Assembly (NCBI GenBank): GCA_016188575.1
Contig: JACPHN010000112.1
Coordinates: 1-64,000 of the forward strand
DNA from: Candidatus Schekmanbacteria bacterium
GTDB lineage: Bacteria > CSSED10-310 > JACPHN01
Length of the DNA: 64,000 nt
Direction: 5' to 3'
Shown: positions 35,761 to 45,408 of the stretch, piece by piece
Layout: each line of letters starts with the position of its first letter
How positions within the stretch are numbered: the first letter of the stretch is position 1
The notes under the pieces: model-generated
Told to the model about the DNA's origin: nothing
The model's database searches: none
The model's input: only the letters and a program-made list of their open reading frames with translations
Program-made: the position numbers and the translations under genes

Positions 35761-36390
35761 ATGGCATCGAAGCGTTTCTTGGTGCTCACGATCTGTCTGG
35801 CAGTTACGGGCGTGGCGGTTACGTGCATGCCGAACCTCGCTGGGGGAGAGGATCCGCGCGAAGGGGCGGCGGCGACGTCGGTGGCGGCCGCTGAGGAACA
35901 GCACACCGGGAGCGAGACCATGAGATTGATGTCATCAAGCTTCGAGAGCGGCCAGGAAATCCCGAGCGAATTCACCTGCGAGGGAAAGGACAGATCGCCC
36001 GCGTTGAGCTGGACGGACGTGCCCCCCGAAGCCAAAAGCCTCGCGCTCATCGTCGACGACCCGGACGCCCCAGATCCGCGTGCACCGCGGATGACGTGGG
36101 TGCACTGGGTCCTCTACAATATCCCGGCGCAGACCACCGGGCTTGCCGCCGGCGTCTCCGCGGCAGACCTGCCAGCGGGCACGCTGCAGGGGAAAAACGA
36201 CTGGCGGAAGACGGGGTACGGAGGTCCGTGCCCGCCGATCGGAAAGCACCGGTATTTCCACAAGCTGTATGCGCTGGACACGGCGCTGCCGGACCTCCGC
36301 GAGCCGAATAAGGACGGCTTGCTCAGGGCGATGTCGGGGCACGTTCTGGCGACCTCGGAGCTCGTTGGCACCTACGTCAAGAAGCACTGA
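35761..36390 (+). CDS. YbhB/YbcL-type PEBP family protein, exported
   Basis: The 209-residue protein has a signal peptide (LTICLAVTGVAVTCMP) and a linker, then a phosphatidylethanolamine-binding-protein fold. Typical motifs are SFESGQEIPSEFTCEGKD, SPALSWTDVP, LALIVDDPDAPDP, WVHWVLYNIP, YGGPCPPIGKHRYFHKLYAL. Bacterial members are small ligand-binding proteins of unknown role. Start ATG 35761 follows GAGGTGCGAG. A cysteine in VTCMP might serve as a lipobox, but its context is weak. Confidence 0.92.
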   Translation: MASKRFLVLTICLAVTGVAVTCMPNLAGGEDPREGAAATSVAAAEEQHTGSETMRLMSSSFESGQEIPSEFTCEGKDRSPALSWTDVPPEAKSLALIVDDPDAPDPRAPRMTWVHWVLYNIPAQTTGLAAGVSAADLPAGTLQGKNDWRKTGYGGPCPPIGKHRYFHKLYALDTALPDLREPNKDGLLRAMSGHVLATSELVGTYVKKH

Positions 36391-36453
36391 CTGGGGCGCA
36401 GACGGCGGCGAGCGCTCCTGGGAGCGTCGGGGTTCGCAGTGGCGGGAGGTGCG

Positions 36454-37182
36454 TTACGATTGAGGTGCGTCCGGCGCCGCCGTCGCGTCCACCTTTTGCC
36501 GGCGAAAGGCGAGCACTCCGACGCCATTCCACCACATGGCCCGATCCCCATTGAACCGCGCGGGGAGGTCGAGGAGAAGCTCCCAGTCGTGCGTCGACTC
36601 TTCCGCTGCCGCGATGGTGGCCTCTTTCGCGCGTGACTGCGAATCAGGAGCGAACCGCCAGTCGTCCACGATGACGAGGGCTTCGTCTGCCAGGTAGCGC
36701 TCGACGAGCTTTATCGCGAGGTACTGGCTCTGGTAGTCGTGCCCCGCGTCGTAAAAGTAGAGCCCGACTGGAACGGGCAGGGATGCCGGCGTGTAGATGT
36801 CACGAAAATCGCAGTTGTAGAATTGAATCTTGTCGAGCAGCCCGTAGCGCTCCAGATGGCCCTGCGCGGTCGCGAAAGTATTACCCTCAAATTGCGTGAA
36901 GTTGTCACAGGCAAACGCCGGGCGCAGAGGGTTTCCGAGCATTGCGGAAATGAGACTCTTGCCCTGAAAAGTCCCTACCTCCAGGTAGGCCTCATTCTCG
37001 GGGATGAGACCAAAAGCGAGATTCAACAGGCGCTGCTTCTTGATCGAGATCATCCCCGGCACGTCCGGGCAGGGGTCGAGCTTCGCGACGATGATTGGAT
37101 CCCAAAACGCGTAGGTGGGCGCCGATACGTCTTCTTGCCGGAAGACCTTCGAGAATGCTTCCTGAAAAAGCGCGGTGCGCAT
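36454..37182 (-). CDS. Class I SAM-dependent methyltransferase
   Basis: Of the possible starts I prefer ATG 37182 (MRTALFQEAFSKVF), giving 242 residues. ATG 37233 and TTG 37266 add a disordered extension without a better ribosome-binding site. The motif EAYLEVGTFQGKSLISAML is the glycine-rich SAM-binding loop, and PVGLYFYDAGHDYQSQYLAI followed by ALVIVDDW matches the Methyltransf_24/CmcI-like layout. Such enzymes act on small molecules or sugars. The divergent neighbour is the penicillin-binding protein gene; no pathway is implied. Confidence 0.85.
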   Translation of the reverse strand: MRTALFQEAFSKVFRQEDVSAPTYAFWDPIIVAKLDPCPDVPGMISIKKQRLLNLAFGLIPENEAYLEVGTFQGKSLISAMLGNPLRPAFACDNFTQFEGNTFATAQGHLERYGLLDKIQFYNCDFRDIYTPASLPVPVGLYFYDAGHDYQSQYLAIKLVERYLADEALVIVDDWRFAPDSQSRAKEATIAAAEESTHDWELLLDLPARFNGDRAMWWNGVGVLAFRRQKVDATAAPDAPQS

Positions 37183-37411
37183 GCTTCCGTTTCGCGTGAG
37201 AGGGGCCGGATTGGTCGCCGGTACGCCGTCCATTCGGTGCCGCACCGCCGAGCCCGCCCGAGACAATACTATGTGAACCTGGCTCGTGCAATGTCGTGCG
37301 GCGCCCTCGGGCGGTTGATTCCGGGCACTCGCCGGGCAGGTTTTCTACAACGAATGGTGGTGCGTCGAGCGTGGAAGCGACCGGCACTTTCCGCTCGACC
37401 CGAAACGTATT

Positions 37412-40400
37412 ATGTACACTCTAGTAGACTCTTTCTGGGACGTCGTGTTCTCGATGAGCTCAGGCGCATACTCTCACGTGGCGAACCCGCAAGAAAAATG
37501 GCACCATCACCGTTTTCTGCGGTGGAGTGTCGTACTGGTCTTGCTGGCGTCGCTGGCCGTCATCGAGTCGCATACGTATGTGTTGCAATCCTTCGTGCTG
37601 GCCGAGCTGGTGCGGGGAGCGGAGTACATTCCGCGGCCAGGCGCGAGCTCGACGCTGCGCCCACCCTCGTCCGGCGGCCCATTCGATGAACGCCTCGGCT
37701 ATGCAGACGTCCAGGCGTTTACTCGGAGTCTCGCCGAGAATGGTTACGTGGTTCGCGCGCAGGCGCAATGGTCACCGCAACTGGTTCGACTTGTCGACGC
37801 CGGCCTCTTTCCGCCCTACCGGGAGAAGTATCAGGCTGGCCTGACCATTCGTGATCGCGGCGGCAAGCCCCTTTTTCAATACCGCAGCCCCGAGCACGTC
37901 TTCGCGTCGTTGGCCGAGATTCCTCCCGTCCTCGTCAGGACACTGCTCTACATCGAGAATCGCAGCCTGCTGGACGAGGATCCCTGGACGCAAAATCCAG
38001 CGGTCGAGTGGGAGCGGTTCAGCATGGCGATGTTCGACTACCTGTGGGGGATGGTGGATCCTGGCCATAAGGTGCCAGGTGCCAGTACGCTGGCGACGCA
38101 ACTGGAGAAATTTCGGCATTCGAGCGAAGGGAGAACGAGCGGCGCGCGGGACAAGCTTCGCCAGATGGCCTCGGCAGCGGCTCGGGCGTATCTCGACGGG
38201 CGCGATACGCGCGCCGCGCGGGAGCGGCTGGTGCTGCAGTACATCAACTCGATACCGCTGGCGGCGGCCCCGGGTTTCGGCGAGGTCATTGGCATTGGCG
38301 ATGGCCTTGCCGTCTGGTACGGGGCGGACTTCACCGCGACCATCGAAACGCTGCGCCGGCCGCAGTCACACGCCGCGTTCGGCGAGGCGTACCGGATGAC
38401 GTTGTGTCTGTTTCTGGCGCAGCGCCGGCCAGCATACTATCTCCTTCAGGACCCCCAAGCGCTGGATCGGCTCGCCGACACGTACCTTGGCCTCGTGCGC
38501 GCCGCCGGAATCCTGACCGATGCCGAGGCCAATGCGGCTCGCCGCGCGCGACGACACATTCGCACCGAGATCAGGACCCCCCCCGAGGTCTCGTTTATCG
38601 AGCGCAAGGGCGCCAACGCCATTCGCGCCAGAGTGCTCGATTTGCTCCCCTCGAAGGGGCTGTACGACATTGACCGATTGGATCTCGAGGTCTCCTCGAC
38701 GATTGACCACGAGCTCGATGTCGCAGTCGCGGACTTCCTGCATCGCTTGCTGGATCCCGACGTTGCCGCCATGCTGGGCCTCAGGGAGCCGCGGCTGTTC
38801 TCGCAAGGCGACCCTGCCGGCGTTACCTACAGTTTCAGCCTTTATGAAGCCACCGCCGACGAAAACCGGCTCCTGGTCGAGACGGACAGCCTCGATCAAC
38901 CGTTCAACGTCAACGAGGGGATCAAGTTTGACCTCGGGTCGACAGCCAAGCTGCGAACGTTGGTCACCTATCTCGAGATCGTCGAGTCGCTCTACCTGCA
39001 GTGGCGCACGATGTCCCAGGCGCAGCTCCGCTCCGTCATCGTCGACGAATCCGATCAGCTCGGCAAATGGGTGAGAGAATTTCTGTTGAGAACACCGGGT
39101 GCGACGCTCGAGCAGATCCTGGACGCTGCCATGGAACGAAAGTATTCGGCCAATCCCGGTGAGCCGTTCTTCACCGGCGGTGGGCGGCACTACTTCGAGA
39201 ACTTTGACCCCGACGACAACGGCAAGGTGCTGAGCGTCCGCGAGGCATTCCGGCAGTCCGTCAATCTGGTGTTCATTCGCATCATGCGCGATATCGTGCG
39301 CTTCTACATGTTCCGCGTTCCCGGGGCGACCGCGTCCGTGCTCAAGGATCCGGCAAGCGAGGCACGCGTGGTCAAGCTCAAACAGTTCGCCGATCGCGAG
39401 GGCAAGGTGTTCCTGGCTCAGTTCTATCGCACCTACAAGGGGCTGTCAGCGACACAGGCACTGGATCGGCTTTGCTCGAGCCGACAGCGGACGCCCTCGC
39501 AGCTTGTCGCGATCTTGAGGAGCACTTATCCGGACGCTTCCCTGGACGACGTTCGCAAAATGCTCGCGAGCTATCTGCCGGAGGCCTCCATACACCCGGC
39601 GGCGGTGGAGCGGTATTTTCTTCAGGTAGATCCCCTTACCATGGTGCTGGCCGATCGCGGCTACGTAGCGCGGGTCCACCCGCTGGAGCTGTGGACCGTG
39701 GGCTTCCTGCGGACCCACCCGCAGGCGACGATGAGCGACTTGTTCGCCGCCAGCGTCGCGGAGCGCCAGCACGTGTATGGATGGCTCTTCAAGACGCGTC
39801 ACAAGTCAGCTCAGGATAGCCGGATACGCACCATGCTGGAATTGGAGGCGTTCCTTGAGATTCACCGGTCCTGGCAGCGAGTCGGCTACCCGTTCGCTTC
39901 ACTAACACCTTCGTACGCCACCGCGATCGGCAGCTCGGCAGACCGCCCGTCATCGCTGGCGGAGCTCATGGGGATCATCGTGAACGGCGGCGTCCGCAAG
40001 CCGACCGTGCGGATACGTCGCTATCACTTCGCGAAGTCGACGCCGTACGAGACCGTGCTCGATCGGGGGAAATTCCGTGCCACGCGCCTCCTGTCGCCAG
40101 AAGTGGCGGCGACGGTGCGCGCGAGCTTGCTCGACATCGTCGACCGGGGTACCGCACGGCGGCTATCCAAGGTCATGGTGCGGCGCGACGGTGCTCTGGT
40201 GCCGGTGGGCGGCAAGACGGGAACCGGCGACCACCGCTTCAAGCGCTACGGCCGGCATGGCGAGCTGCTTGACTCACGCGTCGTGAGCCGCTCAGCGGCC
40301 TTTGTGTTCATGATCGACGATCGCTATTTTGGCGCGATAACCGCTTTCGTGGCCGGTCCGGAGGCCGCTCGCTATGCGTTCACGAGTGCGTTGCCGGTGA

Positions 40401-40471
40401 CGGTCCTCAAGCTGCTCACGCCCATCCTCGCACCGCTGTACGAGGGCGACTCGCTGCCGGCCGCCAAGTAG
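37412..40471 (+). CDS. Bifunctional (class A) penicillin-binding protein
   Basis: The 1019-residue protein has one membrane anchor (SVVLVLLASLAVIE) then a GT51 transglycosylase, with the catalytic Glu in LLYIENRSLL (E182) and the second motif GASTLATQLEKF. The transpeptidase has SxxK as STAK (S510, K513), SxN as SVN (616-618) and KTG at 935-937. It polymerises and crosslinks peptidoglycan in the periplasm. A 300-residue region between SVN and KTG is longer than usual. Start is uncertain: a TATTAT -10-like box at 37408-37413 overlaps ATG 37412, so translation may really begin at ATG 37454 (MSSGAYSHVAN). The whole reads like PBP1-type enzymes, although the GT51 motifs are divergent. Confidence 0.9.
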   Translation: MYTLVDSFWDVVFSMSSGAYSHVANPQEKWHHHRFLRWSVVLVLLASLAVIESHTYVLQSFVLAELVRGAEYIPRPGASSTLRPPSSGGPFDERLGYADVQAFTRSLAENGYVVRAQAQWSPQLVRLVDAGLFPPYREKYQAGLTIRDRGGKPLFQYRSPEHVFASLAEIPPVLVRTLLYIENRSLLDEDPWTQNPAVEWERFSMAMFDYLWGMVDPGHKVPGASTLATQLEKFRHSSEGRTSGARDKLRQMASAAARAYLDGRDTRAARERLVLQYINSIPLAAAPGFGEVIGIGDGLAVWYGADFTATIETLRRPQSHAAFGEAYRMTLCLFLAQRRPAYYLLQDPQALDRLADTYLGLVRAAGILTDAEANAARRARRHIRTEIRTPPEVSFIERKGANAIRARVLDLLPSKGLYDIDRLDLEVSSTIDHELDVAVADFLHRLLDPDVAAMLGLREPRLFSQGDPAGVTYSFSLYEATADENRLLVETDSLDQPFNVNEGIKFDLGSTAKLRTLVTYLEIVESLYLQWRTMSQAQLRSVIVDESDQLGKWVREFLLRTPGATLEQILDAAMERKYSANPGEPFFTGGGRHYFENFDPDDNGKVLSVREAFRQSVNLVFIRIMRDIVRFYMFRVPGATASVLKDPASEARVVKLKQFADREGKVFLAQFYRTYKGLSATQALDRLCSSRQRTPSQLVAILRSTYPDASLDDVRKMLASYLPEASIHPAAVERYFLQVDPLTMVLADRGYVARVHPLELWTVGFLRTHPQATMSDLFAASVAERQHVYGWLFKTRHKSAQDSRIRTMLELEAFLEIHRSWQRVGYPFASLTPSYATAIGSSADRPSSLAELMGIIVNGGVRKPTVRIRRYHFAKSTPYETVLDRGKFRATRLLSPEVAATVRASLLDIVDRGTARRLSKVMVRRDGALVPVGGKTGTGDHRFKRYGRHGELLDSRVVSRSAAFVFMIDDRYFGAITAFVAGPEAARYAFTSALPVTVLKLLTPILAPLYEGDSLPAAK

Positions 40472-40520
40472 AAAGAGCCGCACACCTCGCCGGGGCGTGC
40501 TCAGGTGGTGGACCCCGACC

Positions 40521-41591
40521 TCACGAGGCGCAGCGCGCCAGGCTGACGGGTTGTCGCCGCCTTCCCCAGTTGCCGGGGACAGATTCGAAGACGCCGGCAA
40601 TGGCGGCGTGACATGTCGGGCACGTGCCATTGTCAAGATCGAACGAGATGAGATCGTACCAATCGCGCTGAATGAGGGGCCGGCCACAGCCGGGGCAATA
40701 GGTCGTGTCGCCGTCGCGCTCGAATACGTTGCCCGTATAGACGTAGCGCAGTCCGTGGCTGCGCGCGATGTGGCGCGCGAGGCGCAACGTCTCGATTGGC
40801 GTGCGCGGGACGTCGGTCATGCGGAAATCGGGGTGAAACGCGGAGAAGTGAAGCGGCACATCCGGGCCGAGGGTATCGGCGTACCACGAGCTTAGCCGCT
40901 CGATCTCTTGCGCCGAGTCGTTGTGCCCGGGGATCAGTAGCGTCGTAACCTCGATCCACACGTCGGTTTCGTTGTGCAGCCACTCCAGGGTTTCGAGCAC
41001 GGGTTGCAGGCTCGCGAAACAGAGTTTCTCGTAAAACGTGGCCGTGAACCCCTTAAGGTCGACGTTTGCCGCGTCCATGTGGGAATAGAATTCCGGCCGC
41101 GCCGTCGCCGTGATGTAGCCGGCGGTGACGGCGACCGTTCGCAGGCCACGCTCGTGGCAAGCGATGGCCGTGTCAATCGCGTACTCCGCCCAGATGACCG
41201 GGTCGTTGTAGGTAAACGCTACGCTGCGGCATCCCGTAGCGGCCGCCGCAGCCGCGATCGCTTGCGGCGTCGCCGCCTCGCTCAGACTGGCGACCTCACG
41301 CGACTTCGAGATCGTCCAGTTCTGGCAGAACTTGCAGCCGAGGTTGCACCCCGCGGTGCCGAAGGACAGGACAGGGGTGCCCGGGAGAAAGTGAGCCAGC
41401 GGCTTTTTTTCGATGGGGTCGATGCAAAACCCCGTGCTCTTGCCGTACGTCGTCAGCTCCATGTGGTCGCCGACACGTTGGCGGACAAAACAGAACGCCC
41501 GCTGCCCTTCGTGTAATCGGCACGCGCGCGGGCAAAGATCGCACTGCATCCTTCCATCGGGGAGCAGGTGCCAGTACCGTGCTTCGCTCAT
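40521..41591 (-). CDS. amrS: AmmeMemoRadiSam-type radical SAM protein
   Basis: The 356-residue enzyme has the radical-SAM cluster motif CNLGCKFC (C82, C86, C89), a preceding cysteine set CDLCPRAC (17-24) and a C-terminal zinc ribbon (CPGCGRPL, CPTC). These match AmrS of the AmmeMemoRadiSam family (formerly PflA-like), whose reaction is not settled; its usual partners Memo and AMMECR1 are not next to it here. I choose ATG 41591 rather than 41606, because a good promoter places the transcription start at or beside 41591. The gene is divergent from the PEGA kinase. Confidence 0.92.
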   Translation of the reverse strand: MSEARYWHLLPDGRMQCDLCPRACRLHEGQRAFCFVRQRVGDHMELTTYGKSTGFCIDPIEKKPLAHFLPGTPVLSFGTAGCNLGCKFCQNWTISKSREVASLSEAATPQAIAAAAAATGCRSVAFTYNDPVIWAEYAIDTAIACHERGLRTVAVTAGYITATARPEFYSHMDAANVDLKGFTATFYEKLCFASLQPVLETLEWLHNETDVWIEVTTLLIPGHNDSAQEIERLSSWYADTLGPDVPLHFSAFHPDFRMTDVPRTPIETLRLARHIARSHGLRYVYTGNVFERDGDTTYCPGCGRPLIQRDWYDLISFDLDNGTCPTCHAAIAGVFESVPGNWGRRRQPVSLARCAS

Positions 41592-41597
41592 GACAAT

Positions 41598-41626
41598 AAT
41601 GTACACTCACGGCAGCGGTGCGTCAA
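41598..41626 (-). promoter_or_regulatory. Promoter of amrS, implying a leaderless transcript
   Basis: Read leftwards, TTGACG (41626-41621), a 17-bp spacer, and TACATT (41603-41598). Transcription would start at about 41591, the A of the preferred start codon, and no ribosome-binding site precedes that ATG. Confidence 0.5.
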
Positions 41627-41672
41627 CTTTCTCACGGCTCTCCCCAAAGCGGATTGAGGGCTGCGAGCGCGA

Positions 41673-41701
41673 TTGACCCGGCGAGGCTCGGGGCGATAGA
41701 G
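41673..41701 (+). promoter_or_regulatory. Candidate promoter of the PEGA kinase
   Basis: TTGACC at 41673-41678 and ATAGAG at 41696-41701 with a 17-bp spacer, about 130 bp before the kinase start. The -35 element is good and the -10 element weak. Confidence 0.3.
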
Positions 41702-41837
41702 TGGCGCTGTCGAGAGGTTGATAGTCGCGGCAGCGAGCGACTTCGCATGTGGGCGGAACGTGGCCCACCGCCATCTCTCCTCTGCACAACCGAGCGATTG
41801 CGGCAGGACGATTCTCGAGCGACGATACGAGGAAACG

Positions 41838-43811
41838 ATGGGGACCGTATTCTGCAGCCGCTGCGGAGAGACGAATGATACCTCCGTGCCGCGGTGCATT
41901 CGCTGCGACGCCATCCTGGCCAATCTGGCCGAAACGGTTGACGCGGACGTCGCCACTGAGGCAGCGGTTCTGAGCACCGGCCTGGTGCGGCTGGGCGAGA
42001 TCATTCTCGGCAAGTATCGGGTGGAGCAACTCCTCGGTCGAGGCGGCATGGGGGTCGTCTATCTCGCGCACGACACCTACATCGATCGCAAGGTCGCCCT
42101 GAAGGTCATTCGCTTTGACGTGGACATCTCCGGAGCTCGCCGGCTGGAGCTGGCGGAGCGCCTGGCCCGAGAGGCCCGCACCGCCAGCGCGGTGATGCAC
42201 CCCAATGTCGTCATCATCTATGACGCCGGAGAGTGGCATGACGTCAACTACGTCGTCATGGAATTCGTGGCTGGCGTGTCCGCCGATGTACAGCTTGCCG
42301 CGAGCGGACCGCTCGACCGCTACCGCGCGCTGGAAGTTACCCTTCAGGTCGCGGCCGGGCTGGGTGCCGCCCACGCAGCAGGAGTCGTGCACCGGGACGT
42401 GAAGCCGTCCAATATCCTCCTCGCAACAAATGGTCAGGTGAAGCTGACCGACTTCGGCATCGCCAAGGTGCTGCAGGAAGCGATTCCCATCACCTCGACC
42501 GGCGCCACCGTCGGTACCCCAGCCTATATGTCGCCGGAACAAATCCGCTGCGAGGCCGTCGATCATCGGTCCGACCTGTTCTCATTGGCGACGGTTCTCT
42601 ATGAGATGATCTCAGGCAAGCGCCCATTTCACGGAGACAGCCCGCACGCGCTGTTCTACCAGGTGCTCGAGACGGCGCGCGTGGACCTCAGCTTCGTGCC
42701 GGAACAGCTTCGCGACCAGTATGACGCTTTTTTCAGCCGCGGCCTGGCCAAGCAAAAAGAGGGGCGATTCAGCAGCGCCGCGGAGCTTGGCCGGGCAGTG
42801 CAGGGCCTCATGCGGCTGGAGCGCCCGGCGGCGGTCGGACCGGACATGAGCATTTTCGCAACCCCCAAGCTGCCGCCCAGGCTCGATGAGACGGCCGGGA
42901 ACGGTGTGCCTGCGGTGCCGTCTGGAGCGAGCTTGCCGGAAAGTCCCCGGATGAGCGGTCTGAGCCGCCAGGGATGGCTGCCGCCCGCAGGTGCTCGCCG
43001 CTGGCCACTCCGCATCGCACTGGCTGCTATCGGCGTCAGTGCGGTGGTCTTTGGGTTGTTCGGGACGCGCCTGCAGAGCCGCGTGACGCCGCTTCCCACC
43101 GCGGTGCCCACGCAGACCTCGGCGCCAACCCCACCGGCACCCGCCTCCACGCCTACGGCGATCGTCGTCATGACGCTTCCCGTCCGGACCGAGCCATCCC
43201 CAGAGCTGCTTGCGACCGCGACCTCCAGCGCGACGCCCGCCGCCCCAACCGCGACCGCGACCGCCCCCCCTCTGTCTCCGACACCGGCCGCGCTATTGCC
43301 GACCGCCACCCAAGCGGCGGTGGTCCCTACCCACCCCCCGGCGCTGCCATCGGGACGCCTCGAGCTAACCGTCCGTCCGTGGGCGGAGGTCTATCTCGAC
43401 GGCAAACGCCTCGGCTACAGCCCGGTGCCAACGCTCGCGCTCACCGCCGGTCCGCACGTCCTTCGCCTCGTAAATCCGACGCTTGCCGTCGACATCGTGC
43501 GCAACGTATCTGTCCCCTCCGGCGATACCCGCGCGCTCACGATCGAGCTGACGAAAGGCTGGTTGCGGATTCGCGTGCAGCCTGCCGCGGAAATCATTGT
43601 CGACGGCGTGTCGATGGGGCTCGCGGCCGACACGAGTCTCGAGCTGCGCACCGGGCCACATGAAGTCGTCCTGCGCCAGGAGGGCTACGAGTCCTGGACG
43701 GGAAAGGTCGAAGTGTTGAGCCAGGTTGAAGTGGAGGTACCGATCGCGCTAAGACATGCGATCAAGCAGGAGCCCACCCCGGAGGGGGCGAGCTCGGAGC
43801 GGGACAGGTAA
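41838..43811 (+). CDS. Ser/Thr kinase with zinc ribbon, membrane segment and PEGA domains
   Basis: The 657-residue protein starts at ATG 41838 (GGAA just upstream). A small zinc ribbon (C6, C9, C20, C23) precedes a Hanks-type kinase with GRGGMG at 68-72, K89, HRDVKPSN from 185 and DFG from D205. A disordered stretch leads to one membrane helix (LRIALAAIGVSAVVFGLFG), then a Thr/Pro/Ala-rich spacer. Two PEGA domains follow outside the membrane (LELTVRPWAEVYLDGKRLG; LRIRVQPAAEIIVDGVSMG). PEGA domains bind cell-surface components in this class of receptor kinase. The small lipoprotein 12 bp downstream is a likely partner. The substrate is unknown. Confidence 0.95.
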   Translation: MGTVFCSRCGETNDTSVPRCIRCDAILANLAETVDADVATEAAVLSTGLVRLGEIILGKYRVEQLLGRGGMGVVYLAHDTYIDRKVALKVIRFDVDISGARRLELAERLAREARTASAVMHPNVVIIYDAGEWHDVNYVVMEFVAGVSADVQLAASGPLDRYRALEVTLQVAAGLGAAHAAGVVHRDVKPSNILLATNGQVKLTDFGIAKVLQEAIPITSTGATVGTPAYMSPEQIRCEAVDHRSDLFSLATVLYEMISGKRPFHGDSPHALFYQVLETARVDLSFVPEQLRDQYDAFFSRGLAKQKEGRFSSAAELGRAVQGLMRLERPAAVGPDMSIFATPKLPPRLDETAGNGVPAVPSGASLPESPRMSGLSRQGWLPPAGARRWPLRIALAAIGVSAVVFGLFGTRLQSRVTPLPTAVPTQTSAPTPPAPASTPTAIVVMTLPVRTEPSPELLATATSSATPAAPTATATAPPLSPTPAALLPTATQAAVVPTHPPALPSGRLELTVRPWAEVYLDGKRLGYSPVPTLALTAGPHVLRLVNPTLAVDIVRNVSVPSGDTRALTIELTKGWLRIRVQPAAEIIVDGVSMGLAADTSLELRTGPHEVVLRQEGYESWTGKVEVLSQVEVEVPIALRHAIKQEPTPEGASSERDR

Positions 43812-43822
43812 GGAGAACCATC

Positions 43823-44326
43823 ATGAAGGGAGCTTGGAGGACGAGGCTCATTGCGGCGATGCTCGTTCTTGCGGCGTTCGGCGGCCTGTCGTGCGCGAGC
43901 GGAAGAAAGAGCACCGAGAGGCCTGGCGAGAACGCGGTATCCGCCTTGCCGCCGCCGCTGCCAAAGCTCACGCGCGCCTTTCTCTGCGACACGGTGACGA
44001 CCGGCGCTGGTGCTATCAAACCCGGCCCGGCCCGCGAGGGCTTCCGCAGCTCGGACCGGGAAGTCTACTTGCTGGTGCGGCTCGACGATGTCCGCGGCAG
44101 CCACGACCTCACCTTCAAGTGGTACGGTCCCCGCGACGAGCTGTACATCGACAGCGAGCCCGCGACCATCGCCGCAAGCGAGAAGAGCTCGCGCGACTAC
44201 GCGTATCTCTGGCACGGGATCTACATAGACGGCGAAAAAGCGTCGACCCTCCACGGTGGTTGGAAGGCTGTCGCGGTACTGGACGGCGCCCCGCTAGTGA
44301 CCATCCCGTTTGCGCTCACGGAGTAG
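43823..44326 (+). CDS. Small lipoprotein downstream of the PEGA kinase
   Basis: The 167-residue protein starts at ATG 43823 after AAGGAG and has a lipobox (LAAFGGLSC, Cys24). The mature part has strands of an immunoglobulin-like fold (EVYLLVRLDDVRGSHDLTFKWYG; GGWKAVAVLDGAPL). I do not recognise a named family. It probably lies in one operon with the PEGA kinase, whose external domains it might contact (inference). Confidence 0.75.
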   Translation: MKGAWRTRLIAAMLVLAAFGGLSCASGRKSTERPGENAVSALPPPLPKLTRAFLCDTVTTGAGAIKPGPAREGFRSSDREVYLLVRLDDVRGSHDLTFKWYGPRDELYIDSEPATIAASEKSSRDYAYLWHGIYIDGEKASTLHGGWKAVAVLDGAPLVTIPFALTE

Positions 44327-44346
44327 CGCGCTTCGGGAGCTTCGCC

Positions 44347-45171
44347 CTACGGCCAGCGGGTCAACCGCGCGCGCTCGGCCGCCAGTCTGTCCAGCGCGCG
44401 CTGCATGGTGCCTTCGAGGCGCTCGGCACACGCCGCGACATGATCATCGTTCTGCGCCGCTCGGGCGCCGCTCGGCAGAAAGTGCACGGGCGGCAGGACT
44501 TCGATGAGGATCTTGCTCGGCAACGGAAAATAGGGAATGAGTGGCCCCAGGGTCATTCCCCACGGCAGGCAAACCGTGAGCGGCCAGACCTTGCTTCGCG
44601 CCCAGCGGGGCGCGCCGATCAGCTCCGCGAGCCAGCGCAGATCATCGACGATCAGGAACGTCGAATGCGCGCCGGCCGCCACCACCGGCACGATGGGAAC
44701 GGACTCGCGCAGCGCGAGGCGAACGTATCCGCGCCGGCCGCCGAACACGATTCGATTGCGATCGCGAAACGGCCGCATGGCGTCGAAATCACCCCCAGGA
44801 TACACGAGCGCTTTCATCCCGGCCGAGAATATCCGGTGTGCATTCTCGTGGCTGGCACGCACACCGCCAAGCGGCACCAGAACCTGGTTGAGAAGCGGCG
44901 TTCGCAGGATGAGCTCGTGGCCGAGGCCGTAGGGAACGGCCTCGAGGCCGTGGGCGCGGAACACGGCCGCGCCGAAGATCCACGTATCCGGCGAGTATGA
45001 CGCGGAATTGTGGTTGCCCACAAACAGAGCAGCGCCCGCGGGAATGTGCTGCAGCCCTCGCACCTCGGCCCGGTGGTATGGCGCCAGGATGTTCTCCGCC
45101 CACCACGCGAGCTGGCGAATGCGTTCGGGACTGCGGTTGTCGATGCGATCGATGTCGTATTGATGGACCAT
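44347..45171 (-). CDS. Lysophospholipid acyltransferase family protein
   Basis: The 274-residue protein belongs to the PlsC-like LPLAT superfamily, in the branch related to MGAT/glycerol acyltransferases. The acceptor motif is GNHNSASYSPDTW, where the His-Asp distance is longer than the canonical HxxxxD, as in that branch. The glycerol-binding motif is ALVYPGGDFDAMRPF. These enzymes move acyl groups onto lysophospholipids or glycerol lipids at the membrane. ATG 45171 is chosen because the five-residue-longer alternatives lack a ribosome-binding site and add a Lys/Gly-rich tail. A palindrome lies 25 bp upstream. Confidence 0.85.
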   Translation of the reverse strand: MVHQYDIDRIDNRSPERIRQLAWWAENILAPYHRAEVRGLQHIPAGAALFVGNHNSASYSPDTWIFGAAVFRAHGLEAVPYGLGHELILRTPLLNQVLVPLGGVRASHENAHRIFSAGMKALVYPGGDFDAMRPFRDRNRIVFGGRRGYVRLALRESVPIVPVVAAGAHSTFLIVDDLRWLAELIGAPRWARSKVWPLTVCLPWGMTLGPLIPYFPLPSKILIEVLPPVHFLPSGARAAQNDDHVAACAERLEGTMQRALDRLAAERARLTRWP

Positions 45172-45195
45172 GGCGATCCCCGCTCCTGCTTTTTT

Positions 45196-45210
45196 CGTGT
45201 GCTGCACACG
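45196..45210. promoter_or_regulatory. 15-bp perfect palindrome upstream of the acyltransferase
   Basis: CGTGTGCTGCACACG is a perfect inverted repeat around a central T, 25 bp before the acyltransferase start. It may be an operator. It is not a terminator: the T-run lies on the wrong side. Confidence 0.4.
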
Positions 45211-45408
45211 GAGCAATGCGCATCACGCGTCTTTTTGGGGGCGGTACAATAGATCGGGCGTGCGGATTCGGCTACTCCGTCGCTGCCGGGTGGCGTCCCT
45301 GCCGCTCGCCCCGTCCGCGTTGCGCCCGAGCCTTCTTGGGGCTACGTAGAAAGTACCCGCCGCGTCGCGCGCTCTGGAGCGACCAACGACCAGGACAATG
45401 TAAGACTC

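Noticed and set aside
41607-42566. 319-codon minus-strand frame opposite the PEGA kinase
   Set aside because: Antisense to an intact kinase catalytic domain; no motifs of its own.
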